Shown here: positions 51,101 to 58,015 of the stretch, one piece after another
Layout of the letters: each line of letters opens with the position of its first letter
Numbering within the stretch: position 1 is the first letter of the stretch
Origin: Hermatobates lingyangjiaoensis
Lineage: Eukaryota; Arthropoda; Insecta; Hemiptera; Hermatobatidae
Length of the DNA stretch: 64,000 nucleotides
Direction: 5' to 3'
Assembly (NCBI GenBank): GCA_026182355.1
Contig: JAPFBL010000551.1
Location: 1-64,000, forward strand
Translations under genes and position numbers: made by a program
Notes under the pieces: model-generated
Told to the model about the DNA's origin: nothing
Databases searched by the model: none
What the model saw: only the letters and a program-made list of their open reading frames with translations

Positions 51101-54100
51101 ATAGCTTGTATCAAATTGATTCTTGATATATGTTTTGGGTAGTATGGTTATAAGGGTTACTGTGACAGTTCCACAAGGAACACACGTAGGCCTAGCATTT
51201 AACCTTCGTGATACCGCACAAATAATATTTTACCAGTTGAAAATCGAAAAAGAGTAACACACAGAGTAAAGAAATACACTTACAAACTCAAATTCTCGGG
51301 CATTCAGTCTTGAGGGAGAATTGAGAGGGGGAGACCAAGCATGTTGTAGACGCAACAGCAAGTCGTGGGTTACTACTTGGTAAGTACTTTTTTTTTCGAG
51401 TAAGATTTTGTGCTACATTGTCAAGGAGGAAAAACAAATTATTATGGTTCTTTACTCTCCCTCCCTCTTTCTTCTCCGTCCCATATCTACGCTCCCTCCC
51501 TCTATCACGTTCTTACTGTATCTTCTCTCCCTCCTCCCTCTCATCTCTATCCCCTCGCTCTCTTTCTCTTTTTACTCACCTCTCTGTCTTTCTCCTCCCT
51601 CTCTTTTCTCCTCTCTCTCACTTAATTCTCTCTTTCTAGAGTGTTGTGAAAAAAAAAAGGATGAAGGTCTTGGTCTTGCATGTACTGCGTACATATTCTC
51701 CCTCTCTTTTTTCTCCTGAAGACGGATTGTCTGAAAAAGTTAAGTTTATAAGTTGCTCTTCTTCGATTTGAAAGTTGTATTGTGTCCAGTTTAATTCGTC
51801 TTCCCGATTTTTTTTATGAACAAATAATATTTTAATATGTTGGGAATTCTAAATTTTGTCTAACTCAAGTATACTTAGAGTAGTGATCTTTAACGAGTAC
51901 ATGACATCGTACAAAATACGATGTATTTAGAGTAGTGATCTTTAACGAGTACGTGACATCGTACAGGCTTGAGACTGATGACTGAACGTCCTCTCCGAGG
52001 GACGACATGCTCAGATTTATTCCAAGTCGACGTAAATAAATCGAGGCCTGAGTGGGTATTGAACCCTTGATCTATCAGTCCATAGGCGATCACGTTGCCA
52101 TTGGGCTAACCTGTTGCCTTTATTACTCTCCATTCAGGTTGGTTCTCATTGACCAACTATATGGTTGCTAATTTTTTGTTTAATATAAGTTGTGTAGTAT
52201 TTTGTTGTATGTATGATCCAAATACATATCTTTAGAACGTACTTTTGACTTACAACTGGACTTTGTCTATTAATATTAAAACTATAATATGCCGTCTTAC
52301 CTCGTACACTCCTGCTGAAGCTCTCGGACCGGTTTCGGGTGTCACCCGAAATCATTTCGATTTCTTGTTGAAGATGGGTGACACCCAAAACCTGTCAGAG
52401 AGCTTCAGCAGCAGTGTACGAGGTAAGACGGTATATTATAGTTTTAATATTAATAATACTAACCTCTGTGGTAATGACGAAATGCATGAATTGGACTTTG
52501 TCTACTTCAGGTGGGTATGCTGGACGGACTGCCTCCTCCTCGAGTGAAGAATATGGCTGAGTTTTGTTCAAGCAGCATGGAAAAAAATGCATCATTCATG
52601 GCCTTGAAGAGATTGAGCATGTATGTATTGTAGTGGGGCCTAGGGAGAGGGAGAGACAGTAAGAAGTCAGAAAAAAGACTAAAATCTTTCGAAACAACAG
52701 GTCAGAGTGAATCAAATCTCTACTGAATTTTGACTTTCAAATCTTAGTTGAGATTCGACTCTGATGAAGGCCTTGACAATCCTTTTTCCTGATTACTTAC
52801 TGTGTTTTAGAAGTTGATTTCTATTTCACGTGTTTATTGTGAAGTCTTGTTATATATTACTATATCAAACCACAATATGAAATAGGGAAAGAAAGTCTAA
52901 GCTGTTTCAACCACAGCAAGCGGTCTTCGTCACAGTCAAAAATCAAACTGAAACACTAGATGGAGAACATCTAAGTGGGTGTTTGAGAGGAGTGGGAGGG
53001 AAGTGTAGTCTTTTAAAAGGGTGAAAGCGCAGGAAAGGACAAATGTCCAGAGATGGATAGAGGGGTGTCCTTTCCTGCTCTTTGCACCCTTTTAAAATAC
53101 CACTGCCATTCCACTCCTCTCAACCCCTCACTATGATGTTTCTGCATCTAGTGTTTCAGTTGGGTTTTGACTCTGACCTTTCATGTGGTTGAAAGATGTT
53201 AGACTTTTTTTCCTCATTTCATATTGCGGTTTGATCATTGCTTGTTATTTCATGTGTTTATGTGAAAGTTTATATATATTACAATGTGTAAACTCTCTGT
53301 TTTGTTCTGCTACATCTATCCCTCTCACCTTAATCTCTACTCTCCCTCCCTCTCTCTTCTCCGTCTCATATCTCCCTCTATCTCATTCTAACTCTATCTT
53401 CTCTCTCTGCTCTCTCTGTTTTCTCCTTCTCTTCCTCCCTCTCTTTCACTTAATCCTCTCTTTCTCCTCTTTTTACTCACCTCTCTACCCCTCTATCTTT
53501 CTCCTCCCACTCTTTTCTCCCTCCCTACTCCATCTCATTCCTCTATCCACCCCTCCTTCTCTCTCTTCCTCCCTCTCTCTCTCTAGCCCTTCCTCCCTCC
53601 TCCCTCTCATCCTCTCTCCCTACCCCTCCCTCTCATCTCTATCCCATCCCTCCCACCCCTCCTCCCTCTCATCCTCTCTCTCTTCCCCCTTCATCTCTCC
53701 TCCCTCCCTCCTCCCTCTCACTCCTCTCTACCCCTCCCTCTCATCTCTATCCCATCCCTCCCACCCCTCCTCCCTCTCATCCTCTCTCTCTTCCCCCTTC
53801 ATCTCTCCTCCCTCCCTCCTCCCTCTCACTCCTCTCTACCCCTCCCTCTCATCTCTATCCCATCCCTCCCACCCCTCCTCCCTCTCATCCTCTCTCTCTT
53901 CCCCCCCTTCATCTCTCCTCCCTCCCTCCTCCCTCTCACTCCTCTCTACCCCTCCCTCTCATCTCTATCCCATCCCTCCCACCCCTCCTCCCTCTCATCC
54001 TCTCTCTCTTCCCCCCTTCATCTCTCCTCCCTCCCTCCTCCCACTCACTCCTCTCTCTAGCCCTTCCTCCCTCTCACTCCTCTCTCTCTACCCCTCCCTC

Positions 54101-54648
54101 TTTCTCCCTCCTCTCTCTCTTCCCCTCCTCTTTCTCCCTCCTCCCTCTCATCCTCTCTCTCTACCCCTCCCTCTTATCCTCTCTCTCTTCCCCTCCCTCT
54201 TTCTCCCTCATCCCTCTCATCTTCTCTCTCTACCCCTCCCTCTCATCTCTATCCCATCCATCCCTCTCATCCTCTCTCTCTACCCCTCCTCTTTCTCCCT
54301 CCTCCCTCTCATCCTCTCTCTCTACCCCTCCCTCTTTCTCCCTCTCCTCTCTCTTCCCCTCCCTCTTTCTCCCTCCTCTCTCTCTTCCCCTCCCTCTTTC
54401 TCTCTTCTCTCTCCCTTCTCCCTCTCCTCTCTCTCCCATCTTTGTTATCCCTCACTCACAATCGTTTTCTTTCTGTTCTCAGGCTCAGCGAAGGCCTCAG
54501 TGGAAGGACTCTTCGTAAAATCCCCATGCTTGCCCATTCATTTCATCTAACCGTAAATGAAATTGTCTCTTTAGATACTTTTTATAAAGCTATGGAAAAA
54601 GTTATAATTGATTCAACGAAAAAAACAAACACCCTTATATCATACTAA
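39143..54648 (+). CDS. TRIP13: TRIP13 / pachytene checkpoint protein 2 (Pch2) AAA+ ATPase, complete in 8 exons
   Basis: TRIP13 is a hexameric AAA+ remodeller that, with p31comet, opens HORMA proteins: MAD2 in the spindle checkpoint and HORMADs on meiotic chromosomes. The eight phase-compatible exons give 426 residues (human 432). The N-terminal substrate-recognition domain spans about 1-95. The AAA+ core has Walker A GPPGTGKT at 174-181, Walker B VLMDEVES with the catalytic Glu near 248, sensor 1 FSTSN with Asn near 295, and sensor 2 [10 protein letters not shown] with Arg near 380. All key residues are intact. The junctions are GT/AG throughout. Introns 4 and 6 begin with tandem arrays that copy the exon end. 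A polyadenylation signal follows at 54677. Confidence 0.95.
39275..39437 (+). CDS. TRIP13: TRIP13 exon 2
   Basis: The acceptor CCATTTTAG ends at 39274. One base completes Ser, then [20 protein letters not shown] follows, ending RLTSVE at the donor GTACAG (39438). Confidence 0.85.
39570..39770 (-). pseudogene. Penelope-like endonuclease fragment in TRIP13 intron 2
   Basis: The minus strand reads [20 protein letters not shown] then [14 protein letters not shown], a decayed GIY-YIG start: GVYELKC...C, and YKQTG where the family has YIGQTG. No ATG and no longer frame. The remainder of the intron to 40300 is T-rich with nothing further. Confidence 0.65.
40318..41110 (-). mobile_element. LINE 3' fragment, inverted copy of 5690-6475
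   Basis: It begins (as read on plus) 'tgagggtgactatagcac', the complement of the end of the 5690 copy. It contains 'cttcaacgcctccaagaag' and 'ttactcaaggggtcgcctgg', and runs to 'tcgtgttagaggcgctt'. The coding remnant at 40590-40797 is broken. Confidence 0.65.
41492..41998 (+). mobile_element. Helitron-like non-autonomous element
   Basis: The left end is TCTATATATAAATTCTCTTC followed by 'ggctctgtatgtatgtttgt'. The right end is the GC hairpin ACCCGGGCAACGCCGGGT, then TTTCTGCTTG before T. A TC start and a 3' hairpin about ten bases from the end are Helitron features, but the final CTTG departs from CTRR. No Rep/helicase coding. Confidence 0.5.
42437..42762 (-). repeat. tRNA-derived SINE, nearly complete
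   Basis: From left: (TTAGG)3 tail, 'gcagtcccacaagggaacac', 'ccctttgtgatactacac', the body 'gtacaggctcgggaccgacg', and the head with B box GGGGTTCAATCC and A box TAGCTCAGTGG (both read on minus), ending 'gctagcttggccccc'. Confidence 0.85.
42763..43250 (-). repeat. Second SINE copy, split by a LINE fragment
   Basis: 42763-42855 is the SINE 3' body and 43116-43250 is its 5' body and head. Between them lies a foreign segment (42856-43115). The sequence GTTTAACGTCCTT is present on both sides (42843-42855 and 43117-43129), as expected for a target duplication. Confidence 0.8.
42856..43116 (+). mobile_element. 5'-truncated LINE 3' end nested in a SINE
   Basis: 'cccgcctccgtgagttccac' and an end in AATCAAAACAGG match the 3' UTRs at 21621 and 32660. 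Flanked by the 13-bp SINE-derived duplication GTTTAACGTCCTT. Confidence 0.75.
43414..43626 (+). CDS. TRIP13: TRIP13 exon 3
   Basis: The acceptor TGGTTTCAG ends at 43413. 71 codons read [19 protein letters not shown], then [11 protein letters not shown] and [20 protein letters not shown] before the donor GTATTA (43627). [11 protein letters not shown] matches the family's FHGLWDSLVYD. Confidence 0.93.
43660..44235. repeat. Family-D unit interrupted by a family-A unit and a second insert
   Basis: Family-D sequence starts at 43660 and resumes at about 43815 ('acgtagtgttcttcctcagg'). In between, 43697-43812 is a family-A unit with its TTTCACATAAACACGTGAAA end, replacing the first half of the family-D stem. 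43905-44160 is a further insert with an A-rich tail, bounded by 'tataaaataa' on both sides. Confidence 0.6.
44249..45025. other. AT-rich intronic DNA with a hAT-like left end
   Basis: 'gcaggggttctcaatggatg' at 44248 resembles a hAT terminus, but no matching right end is found. 44520-44600 repeats sequence from 13186-13265. No gene seen. Confidence 0.35.
45031..46060 (-). mobile_element. Helitron-like element, copy 1
   Basis: Read on minus, the 3' end is the hairpin CCGTCAAAGACGG followed by GCACATTTC and CTAG before T, matching the Helitron end rule (hairpin, CTRR, then T). The body matches 61069-62100 for about 1 kb. It is cut off on the right at a TA/GA microsatellite (46054-46077). Confidence 0.6.
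46388..46580 (-). repeat. Diverged SINE fragment
   Basis: 'ttctacattgggagtactaa', 'gggatctttaacgagtacct' and a degraded head 'ttccagtttagagatgagta'. The middle is shortened. Confidence 0.6.
46586..46952 (-). repeat. Full-length tRNA-derived SINE
   Basis: The tail 'gttaggttaggttgcagtgg' is followed by 'ccctttgtgaaaccacac', the body 'gtacaggctcgggaccgatg', the B box in 'attgaaccccggtcctatc' and the A box in 'ccactgagctagcctggcc' (both minus). It is followed by a second short head piece (46916-46952). Confidence 0.85.
47095..47322 (+). CDS. TRIP13: TRIP13 exon 4 (Walker A)
   Basis: The acceptor GTGTTTCAG ends at 47094. 76 codons read [39 protein letters not shown] and [15 protein letters not shown] before the donor GTATTC at 47323. 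The last 42 bases of the exon are the start of the tandem unit that fills the next 780 bases. Confidence 0.96.
47281..48108 (+). repeat. Tandem array of exon 4 end plus 5' splice site, about 8 units of 104-106 bp
   Basis: The units start at 47281 (exon), 47387, 47493, 47597, 47703, 47807, 47913 and 48019. Each contains the last 42 exon bases (encoding about [14 protein letters not shown]), an intact AG|GTATTC donor and about 60 bases of intron. Units at 47597 and 47807 share the variant 'cttgttgag' and 'caggctc', so the array has a two-unit higher order of about 210 bases. Intron parts carry in-frame stops. Confidence 0.95.
48180..48373 (+). CDS. TRIP13: TRIP13 exon 5 (Walker B)
   Basis: The acceptor TGGTTTCAG ends at 48179. 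The frame reads [39 protein letters not shown] and [20 protein letters not shown], leaving CA before the donor GTGAGT (48374). Confidence 0.96.
48495..48770. repeat. Two diverged SINE fragments, opposed
   Basis: 48497-48650 resembles the SINE on plus ('gagttaggcaaaatttagga'). 48690-48765 is a head on minus ('attgaaccccggacctacc'). Confidence 0.5.
48893..49060 (+). repeat. tRNA-derived SINE with the best-preserved tRNA-like head
   Basis: The head carries A box TAGCTCAGTGG and B box GGGGTTCAATCC with tRNA spacing, closed by GGACCAGGC/CCTGGCCC. It is followed by the body to 'gagcctgtacgatgt', then a rearranged tail. A (TTAGG)-like piece with SINE/LINE tail sequence lies just before it (48838-48890). 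This is a SINE, not a tRNA gene. Confidence 0.85.
49256..49872 (+). mobile_element. hAT element with transposase C-terminal remnant
   Basis: The ends are CAGGGCTGTCCAAAG and TTAGGACAACCCTG. The flanks CTCTAGAG and CTCTGAAG form an imperfect 8-bp duplication. 49400-49567 encodes [20 protein letters not shown] then [19 protein letters not shown], the hAT dimerisation domain of the ZBED5/FAM200 type. It lies in TRIP13 intron 5. Confidence 0.85.
49960..50113 (+). CDS. TRIP13: TRIP13 exon 6 (sensor 1)
   Basis: The acceptor CTGTTTCAG ends at 49959. One base completes Gln, then [20 protein letters not shown] and [16 protein letters not shown] follow before the donor GTATAA (50114). Its last bases begin another tandem array. 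Confidence 0.95.
50085..50515 (+). repeat. Second exon-edge tandem array, about 8 diverged units of 50-60 bp
   Basis: The unit is 'ctacctttcatgcattcatg' then 'aacttataagggtataat' and 'acatttag'. The first copy overlaps the last 29 bases of exon 6 and its donor. Copies two to four are close; later ones drift (cacggattcaccgacttata). Confidence 0.85.
50585..50890 (-). repeat. tRNA-derived SINE
   Basis: It begins with 'ttgtttaaaccgatccccta', as in the copy at 20347. It runs through 'gtacaggctcgagaccgacg' to a head with 'aaccacttagctaacctagc' (minus A box). Confidence 0.8.
51150..52115 (-). repeat. SINE split by a foldback insertion
   Basis: 51150-51232 is the SINE tail ('agttccacaaggaacacacg', 'cgtgataccgcac'). 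51835-52115 is the body and head. The 587-bp intervening element has its own entry. Confidence 0.8.
51233..51819. mobile_element. Foldback element with 15-bp target duplication
   Basis: It is flanked on both sides by ACAAATAATATTTTA (51218-51232 and 51820-51834). The left part 'agtaacacacagagtaaaga' and core 'ttctcgggcattcagtcttg' (minus, degraded) mirror the right part, a plus core CTGAAGA near 51716 followed by CGG/CTG and GAAA. The centre is pyrimidine-rich (51455-51640). It is the same family as the units at 11510 and 55490. Confidence 0.75.
52290..52470. repeat. Foldback hairpin, family F relative
   Basis: Arms 'taatatgccgtcttacctcg' and 'cgaggtaagacggtatatta' with 'ggtttcgggtgtcaccc' inside and the partner 'gaagatgggtgacaccc'. 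It lies 40 bases before TRIP13 exon 7. Confidence 0.7.
52511..52620 (+). CDS. TRIP13: TRIP13 exon 7
   Basis: The acceptor CTACTTCAG ends at 52510. It reads [20 protein letters not shown], then [14 protein letters not shown] plus AT before the donor GTATGT (52621). It is the least conserved exon, but its phase fits both neighbours and it ends in the helix preceding EGLSGR. Confidence 0.8.
52640..53280. repeat. Diverged family-A inverted units
   Basis: 52855-53060 and 53065-53275 are inverted, older copies with the long extension ('gcaggaaaggacaaatgtcc' against 'ggtgtcctttcctgctcttt'). The cores are degraded (CTGTGACGAAGACCGC). An additional relic lies at 52660-52850. Confidence 0.6.
53320..54440 (+). 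repeat. Kilobase pyrimidine-only minisatellite upstream of the last TRIP13 exon
   Basis: The plus strand is almost entirely C and T. Between about 53620 and 54050 a unit of about 125 bases repeats roughly three to four times, marked by 'catctctatcccatccctcc' and 'ttcatctctcctccctccct'. The flanks are simpler CCCTCTCT variants. The tract ends about 40 bases before the 3' splice site. Confidence 0.92.
54483..54648 (+). CDS. TRIP13: TRIP13 exon 8 (sensor 2), stop
   Basis: The acceptor CTGTTCTCAG ends at 54482. One base completes Met, then [20 protein letters not shown] and ends KKTNTLISY with TAA at 54646-54648. EGLSGR(x)LRK(x)P is invariant in the family. Confidence 0.96.
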
Positions 54649-54676
54649 AATATCACTTAGATGCTTTTAAAGATGA

Positions 54677-54682
54677 AATAAA
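54677..54682 (+). terminator. Polyadenylation signal AATAAA of TRIP13
   Basis: AATAAA begins 29 bases after the stop codon. The sequence downstream is A/T-rich. Plausible but short-spaced. Confidence 0.5.
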
Positions 54683-54689
54683 AAAAAGT

Positions 54690-55455
54690 ACAAAACTTCG
54701 TCAAAAGCCGAAACTTACTTATGTATATATGTTTTCAAAATAATAAGTTATAAAAACTAGAAAAAATTATTTATATAATTAAATGTTTCAAAATAAAAAA
54801 GTTTTTTGTTTATTACAAAAAACTTTAAATTTAGCATTCTAGATATAAAAATTATACTTTAAACAGAATAAATTATATATTGACTGAAAAAGTAAAGTGA
54901 AAAGAAGAATCAGTATTAAAAAAATATTTCTTTTAATTAACATTTTTTTAATTACTATTTGTTAGCTTATTTTAATCTTTTTTTTTTAAATAAGTTCAAT
55001 TTTTAATGAACTCACATTTTTCAGATTTTTTTTGGACTTTCTTTATAATTATAAGAAATCATAAAAAATAAGTTAACAAAATATCTTTTTGAATTGCTTT
55101 ATATCTTTAATTTATATATTATTATGGTTGTGTATATACCATTTTATATATATCATTTGTATCTTGTTTAATATCTGATTGTTCTGTAAAACATTGAGAA
55201 ATTCTAGTTGATTAAAGAAAAAGCTCTAAAGAATATAGATATTTTTTTCTTCATAATTTATTTATTGTGTATTTTATCATTGTTATATCAGTTTACTTTC
55301 ACTTTTAATGTACGACGATTTATTTATAATGATCTGTTAATCTTGTAAATTAATATATTTCATATTTGACGATAGTTGTTATTGCGATGAAAAAGTCTAT
55401 ACTGTCTATAATCAAATCCAGATCAACTTAATGATTCCGTCTGACGAGGTGTTTA
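54690..55455. other. AT-rich intergenic DNA
   Basis: No open frame, no repeat family recognised and no foldback in this stretch. Confidence 0.5.
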
Positions 55456-55489
55456 AGAACATGAGATTGGCTATATATATATCTATGAG

Positions 55490-55586
55490 TTCAAAATTCA
55501 AGAAGAGTAACACACAGAGTAAGGAAACACACTTACAAACTGAAATTTTCGGGTAATCTGTCTTCAGGAGGAAAGAGAAAGCCCAA

Positions 55587-55632
<46 letters not shown>

Positions 55633-55970
55633 GTTATCAGCCTTTGGAGCGATTCACTTCTTTTCCTGAAGACGAGGACATCGAAATATAGTAGTGAGTT
55701 CAGTGATTCTTTTCTATGTGTTCGTTTTAAATTCTAGTTTATATATATATATATATATATATCAATGATCAAACCACAATAAGAAATATGAAAACAAGAC
55801 TAAGATCTTTCAACCGTAACAAGCGGTCTTCGTCAGAGTCAAAAACCCAACTGACTCTGACGAAGACCGCTTGTACGGTTGAAAGATCTTAGTCTTGTTT
55901 TCCCATTTCTTATTGTGGTTTGATCATTGATTGTTATTTCGCGTGTTTATGTGAAATCTTTATATATATA
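55490..55970. repeat. Three hammerhead-like units with (TA)n
   Basis: 55490-55580: minus core CTGAAGA at 55567-55561, GAAA at 55550-55547. 55586-55630: TA run. 55666-55686: plus core CTGAAGA, stem CGA/TCG, GAAA. 55738-55761: TA run. 55763-55960: family-A inverted pair with near-identical arms. Confidence 0.7.
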
Positions 55971-56115
55971 TTATTGAATTTAATGGCAGATTCTGCATTC
56001 ACGACTTTCTTACTTATAGCTTCTATTTTCCTTACAATTTTCTTTTGAGAAGGTGATAATTGCCAAAGCAAACAAGTCGTGAATGCAGAATCTGCCATTA
56101 AATTCAATAATATAT
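55970..56115. repeat. Short foldback with 'attgaatttaatggcagatt' arms
   Basis: Inverted arms at about 55970-56010 and 56078-56115 enclose 'tctattttccttacaatttt'. They are followed by a ribozyme-like stub 'gaggacttgctgccgaaata' and a TA run at 56150-56172. Confidence 0.6.
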
Positions 56116-56171
56116 GCTTGAAAGAGGACTTGCTGCCGAAATACACTAATATATATATATATATATATATA

Positions 56172-56840
56172 GGTGTATAATGTAATCGGGATTTGGTCAA
56201 TTTTCCAGGATCAAAATCAAACTCTCAATGCCGACGTTTCGGTTTTATTTAAAACCTTTTTCATAGGCAGAAGTCAGAATTTTTGAATTAGAAAAATGAT
56301 GAAATTTACATTATATAAAATGAAGTAACAATAGATAGTTAGTGAACTAACATCTTAACTGGTCAAAAACTTGGACCAGACTGATATGAAAAAGGTTTTA
56401 AATAAAACCAAAACGTCAGCATTGAGAGTTTGATTTTGATCCTGGAAAATTGACCGAATCCCGATTACATTATACACCTATTCTATCCAACGGTTGATAT
56501 ATTATTGAATTTGTTGTATATATATATATATATATATATTTGTAAATTTGGGGAGCAATCCTTCTTTTATACGTGTTTTGTTGAACGACCTTTGTACTTT
56601 GGCATGAATAAATTTTATTCCATCGAAGAAAAATAATTTTTAATGTAATACTTAGTTTTTCTGTTTCAAAATTTATACTTCTGCCTATGAAAAAGGTTTT
56701 CAAATTAAAACCGAAACGTTGGCAATGAGAGTTTAATTTGAACCTGATGAACTGACCGAGTCCCGGTAAACTACCTGGTATAGTTTTGTTTCTATTCCAC
56801 GGTCGATACTTTTATCAATATATATATATAGATAGTTCAA
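56172..56840. repeat. Family-B units, one inverted pair and one single
   Basis: 56180-56275 and 56385-56515 are inverted ('tcaaactctcaatgccgacg', 'cctttttcataggc'). 56685-56830 is a further copy with GGTTTT/AAAACC stem and GAAACG. The usual CTGATGA is replaced by CTATGAA. TA run at 56515-56540. Confidence 0.65.
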
Positions 56841-57130
56841 TATAGACAAAGAAACAGAGAAATCAAAAGAACACACTTACAGTCTCTAATTTTCGGTTTG
56901 AACCGTCTTCAGGAGAGATAAGAGAGGGAAACCAAGCGCACTGGTTCAGAGATGGTTGGAGACTCGTTTTGGATCGTATTTCCAACGAAAAAGTATATAT
57001 ATATCAATGATCAAACCACAATATGAAATGGGTAAAAGAGGCTAAGATCTTTCAACCGTAACAAGCGGTCTTCGTCAGAGTCAAAAAAAAAAAGTCAGAT
57101 CCAACTGACTGACGAAGACCGCTTCGTTTT
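56840..57130. repeat. Hammerhead-like unit (31240 relative) and a family-A pair
   Basis: The minus core has CTGAAGA at 56912-56906, the stem CGG..CCG and GAAA at 56894-56891. A family-A inverted pair follows at 57002-57125, separated by an A-run. Confidence 0.65.
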
Positions 57131-57795
57131 TCTATAAATGTAATATAATACATTTATTGTATTATAATACTATATTTTTAAACTTAACAAAAGTGTAATT
57201 ATTTAGGATAGGTGAAGGTCAACGATAAATTGTTTTTATACAGAAAATTGTAAATTAAACTAATAGAAGTTAATTCTATTTATTTTAAGCTGTTATTATT
57301 TGTACTTTTTGTCACCATAGTAGACAAAAATTAATTTTTTTTTTAAAAAAAGGAAGGTTTTTTTACTTCACCATAAAAAATAAAATAAGTAAATAATTAA
57401 AAAATAGTTTCGACTGATTTTTATATATTTTGTGTATTTTATACATTTATTATACTGTATATAAAGAATATTCATGGAAAACATCGATTTTGACAGGTTC
57501 ATACATCTTGATCTTCCCTGTAAAGAATATGTTTACTGTTCTGTAAGTACAGTACTTTGATTATTGGAGATATTGATTTTTAAATAAGTTTTAAAGGTTT
57601 GCCTTAAAATTCAGTCCCAAGAATGTGAAACAATATATTTAATAATATTGCTTAAAAAAATCCTAGACGCTAGATGTATCTACCGATGTGATATATTGAT
57701 TTAGCTAAGCAATATAACACAAAATAATAGAACAGTTTCACAAAAAAAAACATTAAAATACATATGCATATATTTATATTTACCTTACTTTATGT
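57131..57795. other. AT-rich intergenic DNA
   Basis: No coding or repeat structure recognised. Confidence 0.5.
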
Positions 57796-57799
57796 ACAG

Positions 57800-58015
57800 T
57801 AAATAAAAAGATTTCACATAAACACGTGAAATAACAATCAATGATCAAACCACAATAAGAAATGGGAAAACAAGACTAAGATCTTTCAACCGTAACAAGT
57901 GGTCTTCGTCAGAGTCAAAAACCCAACAGAGGGTTTTTGACTCTGACGAAGACCACTTGTTACGGTTGAAAGATCTTAGTCTTGTTTTCCCATTTCTTAT
58001 TGTGGTTTGATCATT
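57800..58015. repeat. Family-A foldback, well preserved
   Basis: The arms of about 100 bases (57812-57925 and 57930-58015) are nearly perfect inverted copies. Minus core CTGACGA near 57910, plus core near 57941; both keep the ACC/GGT stem and GAAA. Confidence 0.8.

Noticed and set aside
53183..54550. 455-residue open frame rich in Ser, Leu and Pro
   Set aside because: It is the translation of a pyrimidine-only minisatellite in a TRIP13 intron; CT-rich DNA lacks stop codons. No protein features.
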